A stretch of 64,000 nt of DNA from Anopheles merus (lineage: Eukaryota > Arthropoda > Insecta > Diptera > Culicidae). Location of the stretch: positions 40,656,442 to 40,720,441 of the forward strand of contig NC_054082.1 in the NCBI RefSeq assembly GCF_017562075.2, read 5' to 3'. Numbering within the stretch: the first letter of the stretch is position 1; the number at the start of each line of letters is the position of its first letter. Below, one piece after another: positions 12,390 through 22,651 of the stretch. The position numbers and the translations under genes are program-made. The notes under the pieces were generated by a model. It was given only the letters and a program-made list of their open reading frames with translations. It was not told the DNA's origin and did not search any database.

Positions 12390-14560
12390 AACGTCTATGA
12401 CCCAAAACTTCCATAGACACCGTTAACGGTTATCCTAGCTAGAGCCTACATCCTTATCCAATTCATCGCACAAGATGGCAAACCACATCACATGTACATA
12501 CTAACCTTCACGTGCCGTTATTGTCCTGTTTGCGAAAGCCATCACTGCTTTGTTAGCTGTACATCGTTCTGTTCTGTGCTGTTGCGCGATCGGTTGAAAG
12601 ATCGTTGGATCAGTTTTACCGTAGTCAATAGTCTATAGACACGGGTGGTTCGCGTGGAGATCGTTACTGGCGAGCTACCGTTTTATTCCCATGTTATCGT
12701 GAGCGGGCTACGTAGTTGTTGTAACTGGCCAGGACTGATGGACCACAGGTTAATGTTAATGTTTTGGTGAACGTGTACATAAATGATCGTTAATGTTAAG
12801 ACTGTTCCGTAATGCCTTCCTTTCGCGTATATTTATTTCATCTGTTAAGATCTGCTTCCATCTGGCTTTTGTTTCAATTTGTGGAAAATTGTTTACTTCA
12901 CATGCAATGAATTCTTCGCCATTTATTATTACCCTATCAATATGACGCTCACAAGCGCTAGTATATTGTTTAAATTACACTGTTGAAGACATAATTGTGT
13001 GGCTCAAGAAAAAGTCAATTATAAACATATCGTTACTCTCCTCACCCTCAAAATATTGCGCAATGTTGATCGTTCGTTCCATTATGGCACCCAAGCAACA
13101 TTTCAACAAATAAACCTCTTTCTTTAACCTCTAGGTTCCCTTTACTAAACAAACAACGAATGTAAATAATACACTACCGATACACGACCATTAACATATC
13201 GAAATGACAAGCTATCTTATAAATGTAAAATAATAGTCAAATTTATAGGCAATTTACTAAATATAAAATCAAAACGGGACACTCTATCGGAACACCAACA
13301 AAATCAAACGAAAAGCTCACTCATCTCGACTTATCTCGACTTTGATAAGCAACGATTTACTAACTTCCACTCCCAATTTGCAGACCCAATCTAGGAACGG
13401 ATCCACCAGTGGTGTAAAAACAGACAAAAAGCATACAAAATAAACCACCCAATACTTCCAACGGGCGGAGGAGGGCCGCAGGAGCTTCTCGCTATGGGGC
13501 CACCAACGAAACAGCGGTACCCACCTTCACCCAACAAAAGGATGAACCGCTCTAGAGGGTGATGAAAGTCGAGTGACAAAATAACCAACTGCTCGGCTGG
13601 TTAAAGGAGGGAGTTGAAAAGTTAAGCAGGACTAAAATGAACAGAAAAATAAAATATAAAAACAAATACTAAAACTGTATCGTATACCTATAGAGAAGCG
13701 CAAACGAATGCACAGTGAAGAGAGGAAGCAAAACGAAAAAAAAACACGCGTACAGTAACGAACAACGAATGTGCCAAATAAATGTAGTATTTATGTAAAG
13801 AAAAAATGAACAAAAATTAAATAACGAAAAGCGCACAGTCAACGCTCAAATTCACGCGCTGAGAACAAGACAGCCAAATTTGTTTGTTTAACACCACCAC
13901 ATTTGTCAATGCAATAGTAATGAAACACACACTCAGTGCACGGTGGCAGAGAACCGCGTGGCGATACGTGCACGAAGGGTTTTTTTAGCACTGCCAACTT
14001 TCGTTCCCCACAAGATATTATGATTTTGCGCTATAATGTTTTGTTTCAACAACACCTTCACACTGTGATAGTGTACCGACCATAGAAATGTTAAATATGT
14101 TTCACTCACAAAACAAGTCAAACAAACCACTGCGCAGTGATTGTGTTCATCCGTTTAGACAGATCGTTTAGGTGCAGTATCTCACCACCATGTTGTTACT
14201 AGCCTTGTATTGTAATCTTGGCCGCATAAGCCAGTTTATGTTTTGAGCAAGAAGTAGCTTCCTGCCGTTTCGAAAAGGTGGCGAGAATACTTCTCTACTA
14301 CTTCCAACTAACTGCCCGCTGTAATGGTCTTCATTTCTATACACTAAGTGCTTTCGATATGTTAAAAAAAAACACGAAGATACGAGCAAAACAGATAGGA
14401 GAGAGTAAATCAAACGATGTTGATCATAATGTAGCCCTTTCACAATACGACAAGCGGGCGTGAGGCGGCCTGTGCAACTCTGGAACAACCCGTAACTAAG
14501 CTATAATTTGTCACTCGTTTATTTTCCTATCAATTATGACAATAAAATGAATAGTCAATG
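12390..14560 (+). other. trol 3' UTR and downstream AT-rich region
   Basis: No coding sequence is supported after the trol stop. Candidate polyadenylation signals (AATAAA) lie at 13109-13114, 13777-13782 and 14541-14546. The A-rich stretch around 13620-13810 is typical of a long 3' UTR. The true cleavage site cannot be chosen from sequence alone. Confidence 0.55.
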
Positions 14561-14920
14561 TAAGCATGCGGCGTAGTTTTTCTTGTTGGTTCCACTATCC
14601 GAAAAGAAACACAAAGTAAGTAATAGGAATACTACAAGGAAAGACAAAATTGATAATACTTGTGTGTTTGAAACTGTAACCCAGTATCATATTTGAGGGA
14701 ATAATTGTTTGAGTAGGTCCCGTAGTACAGTCATCAACTAGCACGACTTTACAACATGCCCGTCATAGATTCAGACCCCGTATGGACCGTGTCCCCTAAT
14801 AGGTGACTCCCGACATACGACCGAATTGACGACCGATACAAACAGTTCTGAACCAAGTTGTAGGTCACAAAAGTCGTATCCCAAGCGCGAAAGATTAAGC
14901 TTAAACTACTGGTAAACCAA

Positions 14921-14936
14921 CTTACTTACTTACTTA
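14921..14936 (-). repeat. (TAAG)4 3' tail of the RTE-like element
   Basis: Four tandem CTTA units on the + strand directly abut the element's 3' end. RTE-clade LINEs end in short tandem repeats rather than poly(A), so this marks the true 3' terminus. Confidence 0.75.
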
Positions 14937-14943
14937 TCCGGCG

Positions 14944-15555
14944 CTACAACCGCTTTGCGGTCTTGGCCTGCCTCAGGAGTGTCCGAAACCGCTCACGGTT
15001 TAGCGCCTTCGTCTGCCAGTCCGTTATCCCGGCCTTGATGGTGGACGCCTCCATGCCATCTTGCCACTTCAATTTGGGCCTACCACGCCTCCTCTGTCCT
15101 TGTGGATGGCCTAAAAAGACTTTACGGGCAGGGTCATCCGTTTCCATGCGTACAGCATGACCAGCCCACCGGAGCCTACGCTGCACGACAGTAAGGACGC
15201 CGTACATCTTGTATAGTACATCTTGTATAGCCGTCATTATAACGGCTCCTCCATTGTCTTTCCACACATACGGGGCCAAAAATGAACTAACATAGAACAT
15301 AAAATGTGCAATATGGGACAGAATTTTGCACAGAAACACGATCATTAAACTCAGTCGGCGAAATCCTCGGCTCAAAAGCGTCGCTGACGGCGTTGAAAGC
15401 ACGGCACATGAGTAAGAACGGGTCAGGGGAGCCAAATTGTGTTCTATGATCATCGAGGGTCGATATTGCCCGAGTCCGGAGCGGCCTGGCAGGAACGTAC
15501 TATATAGTCCCAGATTGTAGAATGACCGGTTGGCAGCCAACATCCTTGCGCGCAA
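14944..15555 (-). pseudogene. C-terminal part of RTE-like reverse transcriptase (relic)
   Basis: The longest surviving open frame of the element, about 203 codons. The first ~20 residues and last ~90 residues match the conserved end of mosquito RTE-like proteins (RRLRWAGH, HPQGQRRRGRPKLKW, ITDWQTKA, LLRQAKTA). The middle is divergent and lacks the usual YASETW-type stretch, suggesting compensating shifts. It is not expected to be expressed as a working enzyme. Confidence 0.7.
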
Positions 15556-15559
15556 CTCA

Positions 15560-15918
15560 TCCGTAGACCATAGAGTCAGCGGTTGGCACTAGTGGAACTG
15601 GCCATATGCATGTTGCAGTTGTGTCCTGATAAGTGGTGCGCCAGATCCATTTATTGGTTCTTGGCGGACTACGTAAAGTATGCTAAGGAATACCATTGTA
15701 TTCGATGGAGTATGACCCGTTTTTTTTTTCTTCGTGAAACTATGTTGGTCATCTTGTGTGTGTGTATGACTCGGACGGTTCCTCTGAGAGTTTTCCGAAG
15801 CCACCACTCGCTCGTTTTTTATTTCATAACAACTATTAGAGTAGAATTATCTTATAGATACTTTCGTCCTTCTCAAACCTGTGTTGGGGTAAGAGGTGGG
15901 ACTTATCATCACCTATCT
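15560..15918. other. ~360-bp segment interrupting the RTE-like element
   Basis: The conserved RTE protein track breaks after the SKVSNN-like relic (minus strand, about 15920) and resumes at the ELRARM-like block (about 15552). These blocks are normally adjacent. The intervening sequence has no recognisable coding or terminal inverted repeats. It could be a nested insertion or heavily diverged element DNA. Confidence 0.35.
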
Positions 15919-16333
15919 TCCATTATATGGTTGTTGCTGACCTTTGATCCGCTATAGGTGAATTCTGAGACGACTTCAAAAGTACGTTCACCGATCTGTA
16001 AGTCACAGCTACGTAAGTTTGGATTTTTTGTTGGTAGCGTCGCTGCCATTAATTTGATCTTTGCTTCGTTTATCTGCAATCCGAGGTTCCTTGCGCCTGC
16101 TCGGTCCCTTGGTAGGCTTCTGCTACATAGGAGAGCCGCAGACCAATCATGTCTATATCATCAGCGTATGCCAGGATCTGGGTTGACTTATAGAAGATGG
16201 TTCCCGTAGTCTCCACCCTCGAGTCGCGGATGACCCTCTCTAGTGCCAAGTTAAATAGGAGACAGGCAAGCCCGCCCCCCTGTCGTAGACCCTTGGTGGT
16301 AGCAAAAGGTCCTGAGAGTTTTTTAGAGCACAA

Positions 16334-17076
16334 ATAATCGGGAATTCGATCAAATTGCCTTAAACTGGAGCCTTAAACTGCACCAGTTTGAAGGGGAATT
16401 CAGAAAAAGCCCTTTAAAATCAACTGTGATGCGGCTTTTTCGTTACTTTCTTCTAGATTCGCTCGGAAATGATGTTTCCCATTGTTGGTCATGGTCATGT
16501 TCCCATTTTATACTTAAATAATATCCATTTTTTATAGAATAACGTCACACAAAATTAGCTTTTGTTTTTCCTAAAAAAAAAAGCAGAGCTATGAATGAAA
16601 AATGAGCCCGACGACATCGTCCATCGATGAGGAACGTCTAATTTACGAACACACCAAATCTTGACGCTTTCAACAAACTTGATCACACACAAATCCACAA
16701 TTTCAAGCGTATCGAGCACTAATCGAGCAGATATGGGAAAACAATTTCAATCAAATGTCACTTGGCTAGTATTTAAATAAACAAATCGCTGATTTATTTC
16801 TAGCGATGCGCTGATCTAGTTCTTCAATGCCAACACCCTCATATACAAAACTATACAACTGCCTAGGCATCAACTTAAACTGCGCTGAAAAACTAACACG
16901 TTGTATCTCGCATAAACCCTCACAAAATGCAAATGAAAAATGTGAAATAAAATTACAATTAACAGTTCTTCAATGCGAAACCATACAACAGTATAGAGGG
17001 AAGGAGAAATGAAGGCAAGGAAAGCCCCACTGTATGGCTATCACACCAACAGATGGCGCCACCACCTTTTTGCAAT
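16334..17076. other. Intergenic AT-rich DNA
   Basis: No coding frame, RNA gene or clear repeat recognised between the RTE remnant and the MITE. Confidence 0.5.
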
Positions 17077-17457
17077 ACAGTAGAACGTCGATTATCCGGG
17101 CAGCTCGGGACCGGACGGTTGCCGGTTAATCGATTTGCACGGATAATGGTCCAAGAAATGTCAAATTCATATAAAAATTATAAAATCCACTAGGTTTATG
17201 ATTAATTCACCTTGAATCAATCGATTTATCGTTAGTAGAATATTATTTTAATCAATTACTATAGGTTTAACAGCTTTTCATGAACAAAAATGAATTTCGA
17301 AAATTCCACTAGACACTACAAAGCTGCACAACAAACTGGTTGCCCACTTGACTATGGCTGCAAATGTTCGCCGTACGTTTGAACAGCTGTCACATTTATG
17401 CGCACGGTTAAGCCGCCCGCCGGTTAACCCGCCCCCGGATAATCGAAGTTCTACTGT
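17077..17457. mobile_element. Pogo/Tc1-like MITE (~381 bp)
   Basis: The left end begins ACAGTAGAACGTCGATTATC and the right end, read in reverse complement, begins ACAGTAGAACTTCGATTATC, giving about 25 bp of near-perfect terminal inverted repeat. Further inside, both arms carry CCGGTTAA-type sequence. CAGT-starting termini with a GATTATCCG core are typical of pogo/Tigger-like non-autonomous elements. There is no transposase frame inside. The expected TA duplication is not clean (AAT on the left, GCA on the right), suggesting age. Confidence 0.75.
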
Positions 17458-17540
17458 GCATAGTAAAATGTTTAAAAATATTCATTGTTTTGCTGGTCTC
17501 TTGAACCCTTTCTAACATAAAAAATAAAATATTATGTATA

Positions 17541-17578
<38 letters not shown>

Positions 17579-18049
17579 TTTTAATATAAAATAAGTTTTT
17601 TTTAGATAAGTCAATTGAAATGAAAATTCTTAGAGTCCTACAATTCATTTGATCGTCAAAGAAAACAACCCACAATAATACATTCTTTTCACGAAAAAGT
17701 TTGCCCGCCCCTGGAAAAAACGGCCGCAGACACAAAGGTTAAGCACCAACGGCTGCCCCGGCTCTATACATCTTGGTCATCCCAAGCGAAAACGCTTGCC
17801 ATTGCGGGCGAAACGCCGTAACTTTGTAGTGCTCCGTCCCTGAAGCCTGTCAGACGCATAAGTTGGCAACAAAAACATTGATACATTTCGGGAGCTATGG
17901 TTTCTTTTTTCAATAATTAAGCGCCCAATTGTGAAACGAAAACGACTGTCCACCATCTGTGTCGTGTAGTTCCAGTACGATTATGCGATAGAGGCCGGAG
18001 GAGAGGCAGCACCGAGCAACGTTTGTTTCACCATTGCCACACTCTTGTG
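17458..18049 (+). other. Upstream region / 5' UTR of the Q-rich gene
   Basis: The first half is AT-rich. From about 17700 the sequence becomes more balanced and runs into the ATG at 18050 without an in-frame ATG. No TATA box or obvious initiator was recognised. Confidence 0.4.
17541..17578. repeat. (TA)n microsatellite
   Basis: Run of TA dinucleotides in an AT-rich intergenic stretch. Confidence 0.9.
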
Positions 18050-18283
18050 ATGGAGCCCCCGTACAGCTACCTGCAAGTGGACATCCAGGAACATCCGACT
18101 CCGATTGAGTTTCCGCCACCGTTCAGCATAGAAGAGTTTAATCTGTACCATCATCACGCCTATCCGCCACATATGAATTACGATAAGAATGCCTTGTACA
18201 TGAACCATCTCTCGTTGTCTGGTAGCATGTTCCCAAACGGTGCCTCCCGCAGCACCCACAAGTCCAAAAGTCACAACACCAAG

Positions 18284-18327
<44 letters not shown>

Positions 18328-19051
18328 CCAACAGCAGCAGCATCATCCGCCGCCGCCTCCGCACCAACAGCAGCACCATCCGCAGCAACAACCGCCGCAC
18401 CCACAGCATCCCCAGCAGCATCCGCAGCAGCAGCAGCCACCACATCCGCAACAGCAGCCACAGCAGCCTTCCCCTGCGCCCGCGCACCACCCCCCTCCGC
18501 ACAACCCGCGAATGGTGAAGGACGAAAAGTCGGACGCATACAACAAAAACCCACAGGCTGCGGCATCAGCATCCGGCTCGTCGAGCAGCAGTGCCGAGTC
18601 CTCATCCAAGTCACCGACCGTGCCCGAGGAATCGATGAAGAACATCTCCGTGAAGCAGCTGGTCCGCGCGAAGCACACGCTGCAGCAGCGCATCAAGCGC
18701 CAGAACGAAACGGAGGAGCAGAAGGTTCTGCGCCGGCAGCGGAACGCGGAGCTGAACCGCAAGCGTCGGCAGAACAAGGAGGACATACGCGTCACGATCG
18801 AGAAAACGAAGAACCGGCTGCGGCAGCGAATAAAGCGTGAGATCGACCGGATGCTAAGGACGCGCCAGAAGCGGGACGACTTCCTGCGCGAAACGTTCGA
18901 GCAGATGGCAACCGTGTTCGCGGACGAGGACATGCTGCAGTACCAGGAGCGGGTCGCGCACGTTTTGTGGGAGATCTCCAAAGCGTCCGGTGGGGCGCAC
19001 GGGACCGAAAACAGCACCGCCAGCAACGCCACGGACAGAAGGGTTTCCTAG
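18050..19051 (+). CDS. Gln/His-rich protein with long basic helical region, unknown function
   Basis: A 333-residue intronless frame. I chose the ATG at 18050 (MEPPYS) because upstream in-frame codons lack an ATG. Residues 1-78 are Pro/Tyr/His-containing, 79-157 are Gln, His and Pro runs encoded largely by CAG, and 170-190 are Ser-rich. Residues 195-280 are extremely Arg/Lys-rich and probably a long helix, followed by an acidic, aromatic C-terminal segment (ETFEQMATVFADEDML). Within the helix RNAELNRKRR matches the N-x7-R spacing of bZIP basic regions, but a clear leucine zipper is not seen. Nuclear localisation is likely from the basic clusters. I do not recognise the family. High GC3 usage and the long frame argue that it is real. 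Upstream non-coding exons may exist. Confidence 0.75.
18284..18470 (+). repeat. CAG-type trinucleotide repeat (polyGln/His)
   Basis: Imperfect CAG/CAA/CAC/CCG triplets encode the Gln-, His- and Pro-rich stretch. Such tracts commonly vary in length between strains. Confidence 0.85.
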
Positions 19052-19680
19052 ATCGATCAAATCAAGCGAACAGTTTTTAAAAGTGGCCCCCACCGGCCCC
19101 CCCCCCCCCCCCCCCCCCTGGCAAGAGGTACAACAAGAATTTTCATTTTTAACTTTCTACCCGTTCCGGATGGCTGCCGAGATGTCCTCGTTCTCGGGCA
19201 TCTCGGGCCAACACGCGGGATTATCGTATATATTGTGCTGTAAAATATCAAAGAAAAAAAACACACACACAGAAACACACCGTAGCGTACGTATGAGGGG
19301 ATGGATGCTGCTAAGAACCGTTGAAGCACCATCGTCGGATCGTATTCCGCTTTCCTGTTGCAATCAAGTTCACAACACACACAGACACACGCTCTTTTGG
19401 GTTCCCAACTGGGACACACCATGAGTCATTAGCCATGAAATTGGGCCTGAGGAAGAGGTGGAGAAAAAGTGTGTCGCGGTGCCCGCCCCTGGGCCAAGGA
19501 CACAGCATTAGAGAAATAGTGTAACAACCAGCGTATGTGAAGCAAGCGGGCATATACGCAGTGTGTAGCGCGTAAGGCAAAACAAGCTAGTTCTATAAAA
19601 TGCTCAAATGTAACTATGATTTAAGCAGTGTTCGAATGCAAACTTTTGAAGAAAATAAAAACACAAATTGTACTTCGTTT
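19052..19680 (+). other. 3' UTR of the Q-rich gene
   Basis: Contains a 22-base cytosine run (19097-19118), CA-rich stretches near 19260 and 19375, and an AATAAA signal at 19654-19659 that probably ends the transcript near 19680. No coding sequence is supported. Confidence 0.6.
19097..19118. repeat. Poly(C) homopolymer
   Basis: Uninterrupted run of 22 cytosines shortly after the stop codon; its exact length may be affected by sequencing error. Confidence 0.9.
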
Positions 19681-20162
19681 TGTCCAACGCTTCTCCTTTG
19701 GCATTGAAATCTTTCGGCCGATTATTATAACCAACAGCGGTAGTTCGGTCACCAGCAGTCATCAATAAATTTGCTCAGCCACGGAGCGTAGAATTCTGTC
19801 CCTCGTTTTTATCTCGACTTGCAATCCCATTAGAGTGATACAGTGTGAAAAACCAGCACCAGCGCTTGGCGCAGAAATGGTGCTGGCTCCACCATAAAAA
19901 CGGTACGATTGTGTTTGCAAGGGTATAAGCGCAGCGAAAGCAAAGGGTACTGATGCTTTCCAACCTTCCGAGTCCCCCGGATAATTGGACCTCCCCCGCT
20001 GCGATGGAGAAGCCGTTCGTTCGTTCGTTTGGGTCCATCGGCTGACCACCGCCACCGAACACGGTAGCGTTCCCCGCGCTTCTGCGTGCCAGATGTAATT
20101 GCAGTGTCGCTCCCATAGGTCGGTATTTCCAACAGCGTGCAACAGCGCACTTTTAGAATTAC

Positions 20163-20200
20163 TATAAATGGGTGGCATGCAAGCCGGGGTACGGTTCAGT
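20163..20200 (+). promoter_or_regulatory. TATA box and TCAGT initiator of the CLIP-SPH gene
   Basis: TATAAA at 20163-20168 is followed by the arthropod initiator TCAGT at 20196-20200. The putative start A (20198) lies 35 bp from the first T of the TATA box, slightly longer than usual. A GTAAGA donor at 20341 would close a non-coding first exon, and the coding exon begins after an acceptor near 20437. Confidence 0.65.
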
Positions 20201-20340
20201 AGCGTAAGGCTCGTTCAACAATTCAGGAGCTAGTGACCAAAAGCGTTCGGTGTAAAGTGGCAAAAGGCATATTAACTTGTGCAGTGGTGAATTTTAAAGT
20301 GAAGCCATCGAACGGTCAATTGATGGTACAAGATCAACAT
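20198..20340 (+). other. 5' UTR exon 1 of the CLIP-SPH gene
   Basis: Runs from the initiator to the donor AACAT|GTAAGA. It contains no plausible long frame. The intron then extends to an acceptor (ACAACAG, 20431-20437, or GATGCAG shortly after) upstream of the start codon at 20496. Confidence 0.5.
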
Positions 20341-20495
20341 GTAAGAAAGCTTAAACTTTTTGTGTCATCGATTCTGTCCATTGAATAATACCGCAATTTA
20401 CACTGCACGCAATCGACTGCACCACCAACCACAACAGTTCGTTAGATGCAGACAACCTTAGCGACCGAAGCATAAGCATCCGAGAGCCTGACGTC

Positions 20496-22273
20496 ATGGA
20501 TTGCCTGCTCATAGGGCTGATGTGTTTTCTGGCCAGCAGTGGCTTTACAGTAACAGCGCTGTCCACCGTGGAACGTAGCCCAGCGTTCAATTTCCCCCAG
20601 GACGGTGCAACTCCCGGCAATGGTAAAGTCAAAGCAACCTCACCTCATATACATATATACGTCATACCACACGCTATGTATTGCAGCATGATTCGTTTTA
20701 AATAATTTCACTATTTCCTTTTTCACCATGGCACATGGTCGGGCACAACTTACGGCTTTATCAATTCGCTTCCCGCACAATGAAAGACCTCACGCGACAG
20801 GCTGCCATTAATGTGAGCAACGGCATTACCAGCGGTGTCCTTACGGGTGTCGTGCCACTGCAGACAGGTTGGTCGCTCGTTACGGCTCGTCCCGCCACCC
20901 ACCACCCCAACAAAAAGGTCGATTGTTTTTAACGCTTTTCTTTGGCTTTTTTTTTTTTTTTTGATGAACGCGTCCCTTTTGAAATGACCTTAAAGGTATT
21001 CTCCCGAACATTGTTAACACAGGGACACCGACCGGCCAGACGTGCGTCTGTGTACCAACGGGCCGGTGTAACACGACGAGCACCGGTGGCACGACGGACG
21101 GTGCCGGCCAGTTGGATGTGAGAATTGTTTCGAATGTAAGTAAACGTTGCCGTTTCTTAAATGTGAGCAAGTGATGGGCATTCTCAAATAACATCAAGTT
21201 GCATGACCTTTTTCGGATGTGTCGATACGCTTTGTGTGAGGAAGTGGATGTCTTTCGGCCGGTGAAAACTAACTGTTCTACGCTTTTTCCCCACAGCCAA
21301 GCGCAAATACGGGTGTAACGCTGGGCACGACGACGACAACCACGACCAACACAGTCGCCTCAGTGATAGCGCTCAATATCGCTTCACCCGCGACCTGCCA
21401 ATCGGGACTGGAGCGATGCTGCCTGGCCGGTAGCTACCAGTGCGGCATGCAGTACCCCCCGATTGCCAACTCGCCCGCCGTCACCGCCAACCAGGCCAGC
21501 TACGGTGAGTATCCCTGGCAGGTGGTGCTGCTCGGGCCGGGTGACGTTTACGTCGGCTCCGGCGCACTCATCGACAATCTGCACGTGCTGACCGCGGCGC
21601 ACAAAATATCGGACTACACGTAAGTGGCGTACACACACATCATAAAGCGAATAAAGCGAACATGATGCTCTTCCGCAGCTCCGGCACCCGGGCGCTGAAG
21701 GTGCGGCTCGGCGAGTGGGACGCAGCCTCCACGACGGAGCCCCTGCCGGTGCAGGAGTTTACCGTGGCGCGATACTTTGTGCACCCGAACTTTAACTCGG
21801 CCAACCTGCGCAACGACATTGCCATTTTGCGCCTTTCCGGCACGGTCGGCCTCGGTACGACGCCAACGATTGCGACGGCCTGCCTGCCGGTCACGTCGTT
21901 CGTGGGCAGCCGCTGCTGGGTGTCCGGCTGGGGCAAGAACGATTTCGTCAGCGGCGCCTTCCAGTCCATCCCGAAGGAGGTGGACGTACCGATCGTCAAC
22001 TCGGTCAACTGCCAGACGGCCCTGCGCACGACGCGGCTCGGTGGCAACTTTGTGCTCGATACGACCAGCTTCCTCTGCGCCGGGGGTGAGCTGGGCAAGG
22101 ATGCGTGCACGGGGGACGGCGGATCGCCGTTGGTGTGCGCGCTAAACAATCGCTGGTACGTGGTGGGCCTGGTAGCGTGGGGCATCGGTTGCGGTGCAAA
22201 CGGCATACCGGGTGTGTACGTTAACGTTGCGTCGTACATTACCTGGATCACGTCTACAATTGCGACGGTTTGA
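20496..22273 (+). CDS. CLIP-domain serine protease homologue (catalytically dead)
   Basis: Secreted haemolymph protein of the CLIPA/SPH type; relatives act as cofactors in melanisation and other extracellular cascades (family knowledge). Exons: 20496-20622, 20787-20867, 20996-21135, 21297-21619, 21679-22273, with matching phases. Residues 1-23 form a signal peptide (MDCLLIGLMCFLASS). A clip-like domain is formed by CVC-VPTGRC and a later C-x6-RCC set, separated by a Thr-rich linker with seven consecutive threonines. The chymotrypsin-like domain starts at YPWQVVLL. His57 is present (TAAHK) and Asp102 is present (NDIAIL), but the Ser195 position reads CTGDGGSPLVC instead of GDSGG, so it should not be a protease. 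No R/K-IVGG activation site is visible. The second exon's acceptor (20786) is chosen by phase and is weak. Confidence 0.85.
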
Positions 22274-22651
22274 GGCCTTCCTTTCCTCCTTTCCTTTTTC
22301 TTTGTTAACATTGAGGGTAAATTTAATTTTCAAGTTCCTAGCTGCTAGTTTTACGTATCTGTCAATGAAATTTCTCCTCACAAAACATCACACAGCTCGG
22401 CTAAACCCCACACAGAGACAAAGAGAGAGTGATATTCACGTAATGGAATTAATAAAAAAAAATGTAACAATTCTATCCACCAGAGCAGATGTAATATTGG
22501 TAAAACAAGAAAAACAACGTCTTAATTCCACTTTGCAATCGTCTGCGGGTAACAACATACCTGCCAAACACGCACGCCGACCAGCGGTCGGTCATCGAAT
22601 CCTTCCTGGAGGTGGCACGCCGTCGCCAGCGGCATCGTACTCGTTCGGACG
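22274..22651. other. Convergent 3' UTRs of the SPH and Nudix genes
   Basis: Short 378-bp space between two convergent stop codons. An AATAAA on the + strand at 22451-22456 could serve the SPH gene, so the two transcripts may overlap. No AATAAA was seen on the minus strand before the space ends. Confidence 0.55.

Larger units (their letters stand above)
14921..16330 (-). mobile_element. RTE-like non-LTR retrotransposon, 5'-truncated and degenerate
   Basis: On the minus strand, 16333-16090 encodes reverse-transcriptase motifs: an ATTKGLRQGGGLACLLFN block (normally RQGD) and the catalytic LAYADDID motif. A shift near 16080 continues the frame through NLGLQINEAK-like and QIGERTFEVV-like relics to about 15920. 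From 15555 an open frame gives ELRARMLAANRSFY-like and then the C-terminal RRLRWAGHAVRM...GRPKLKW signature. The stop codon (14946-14944) lies only about 7 nt before four copies of CTTA (TAAG on the element strand), so the 3' UTR is almost absent, a hallmark of the RTE clade. The 5' end is lost near 16330. It is non-functional because of frameshifts, an insertion and a missing endonuclease. Confidence 0.8.

Noticed and set aside
18138..19032. Minus-strand open frames opposite the Q-rich gene
   Set aside because: Ala/Leu/Cys runs produced by the reverse of CAG/CCG repeats.
21640..22311. 223-codon minus-strand frame opposite the SPH
   Set aside because: The + strand encodes an unmistakable chymotrypsin fold in this interval.
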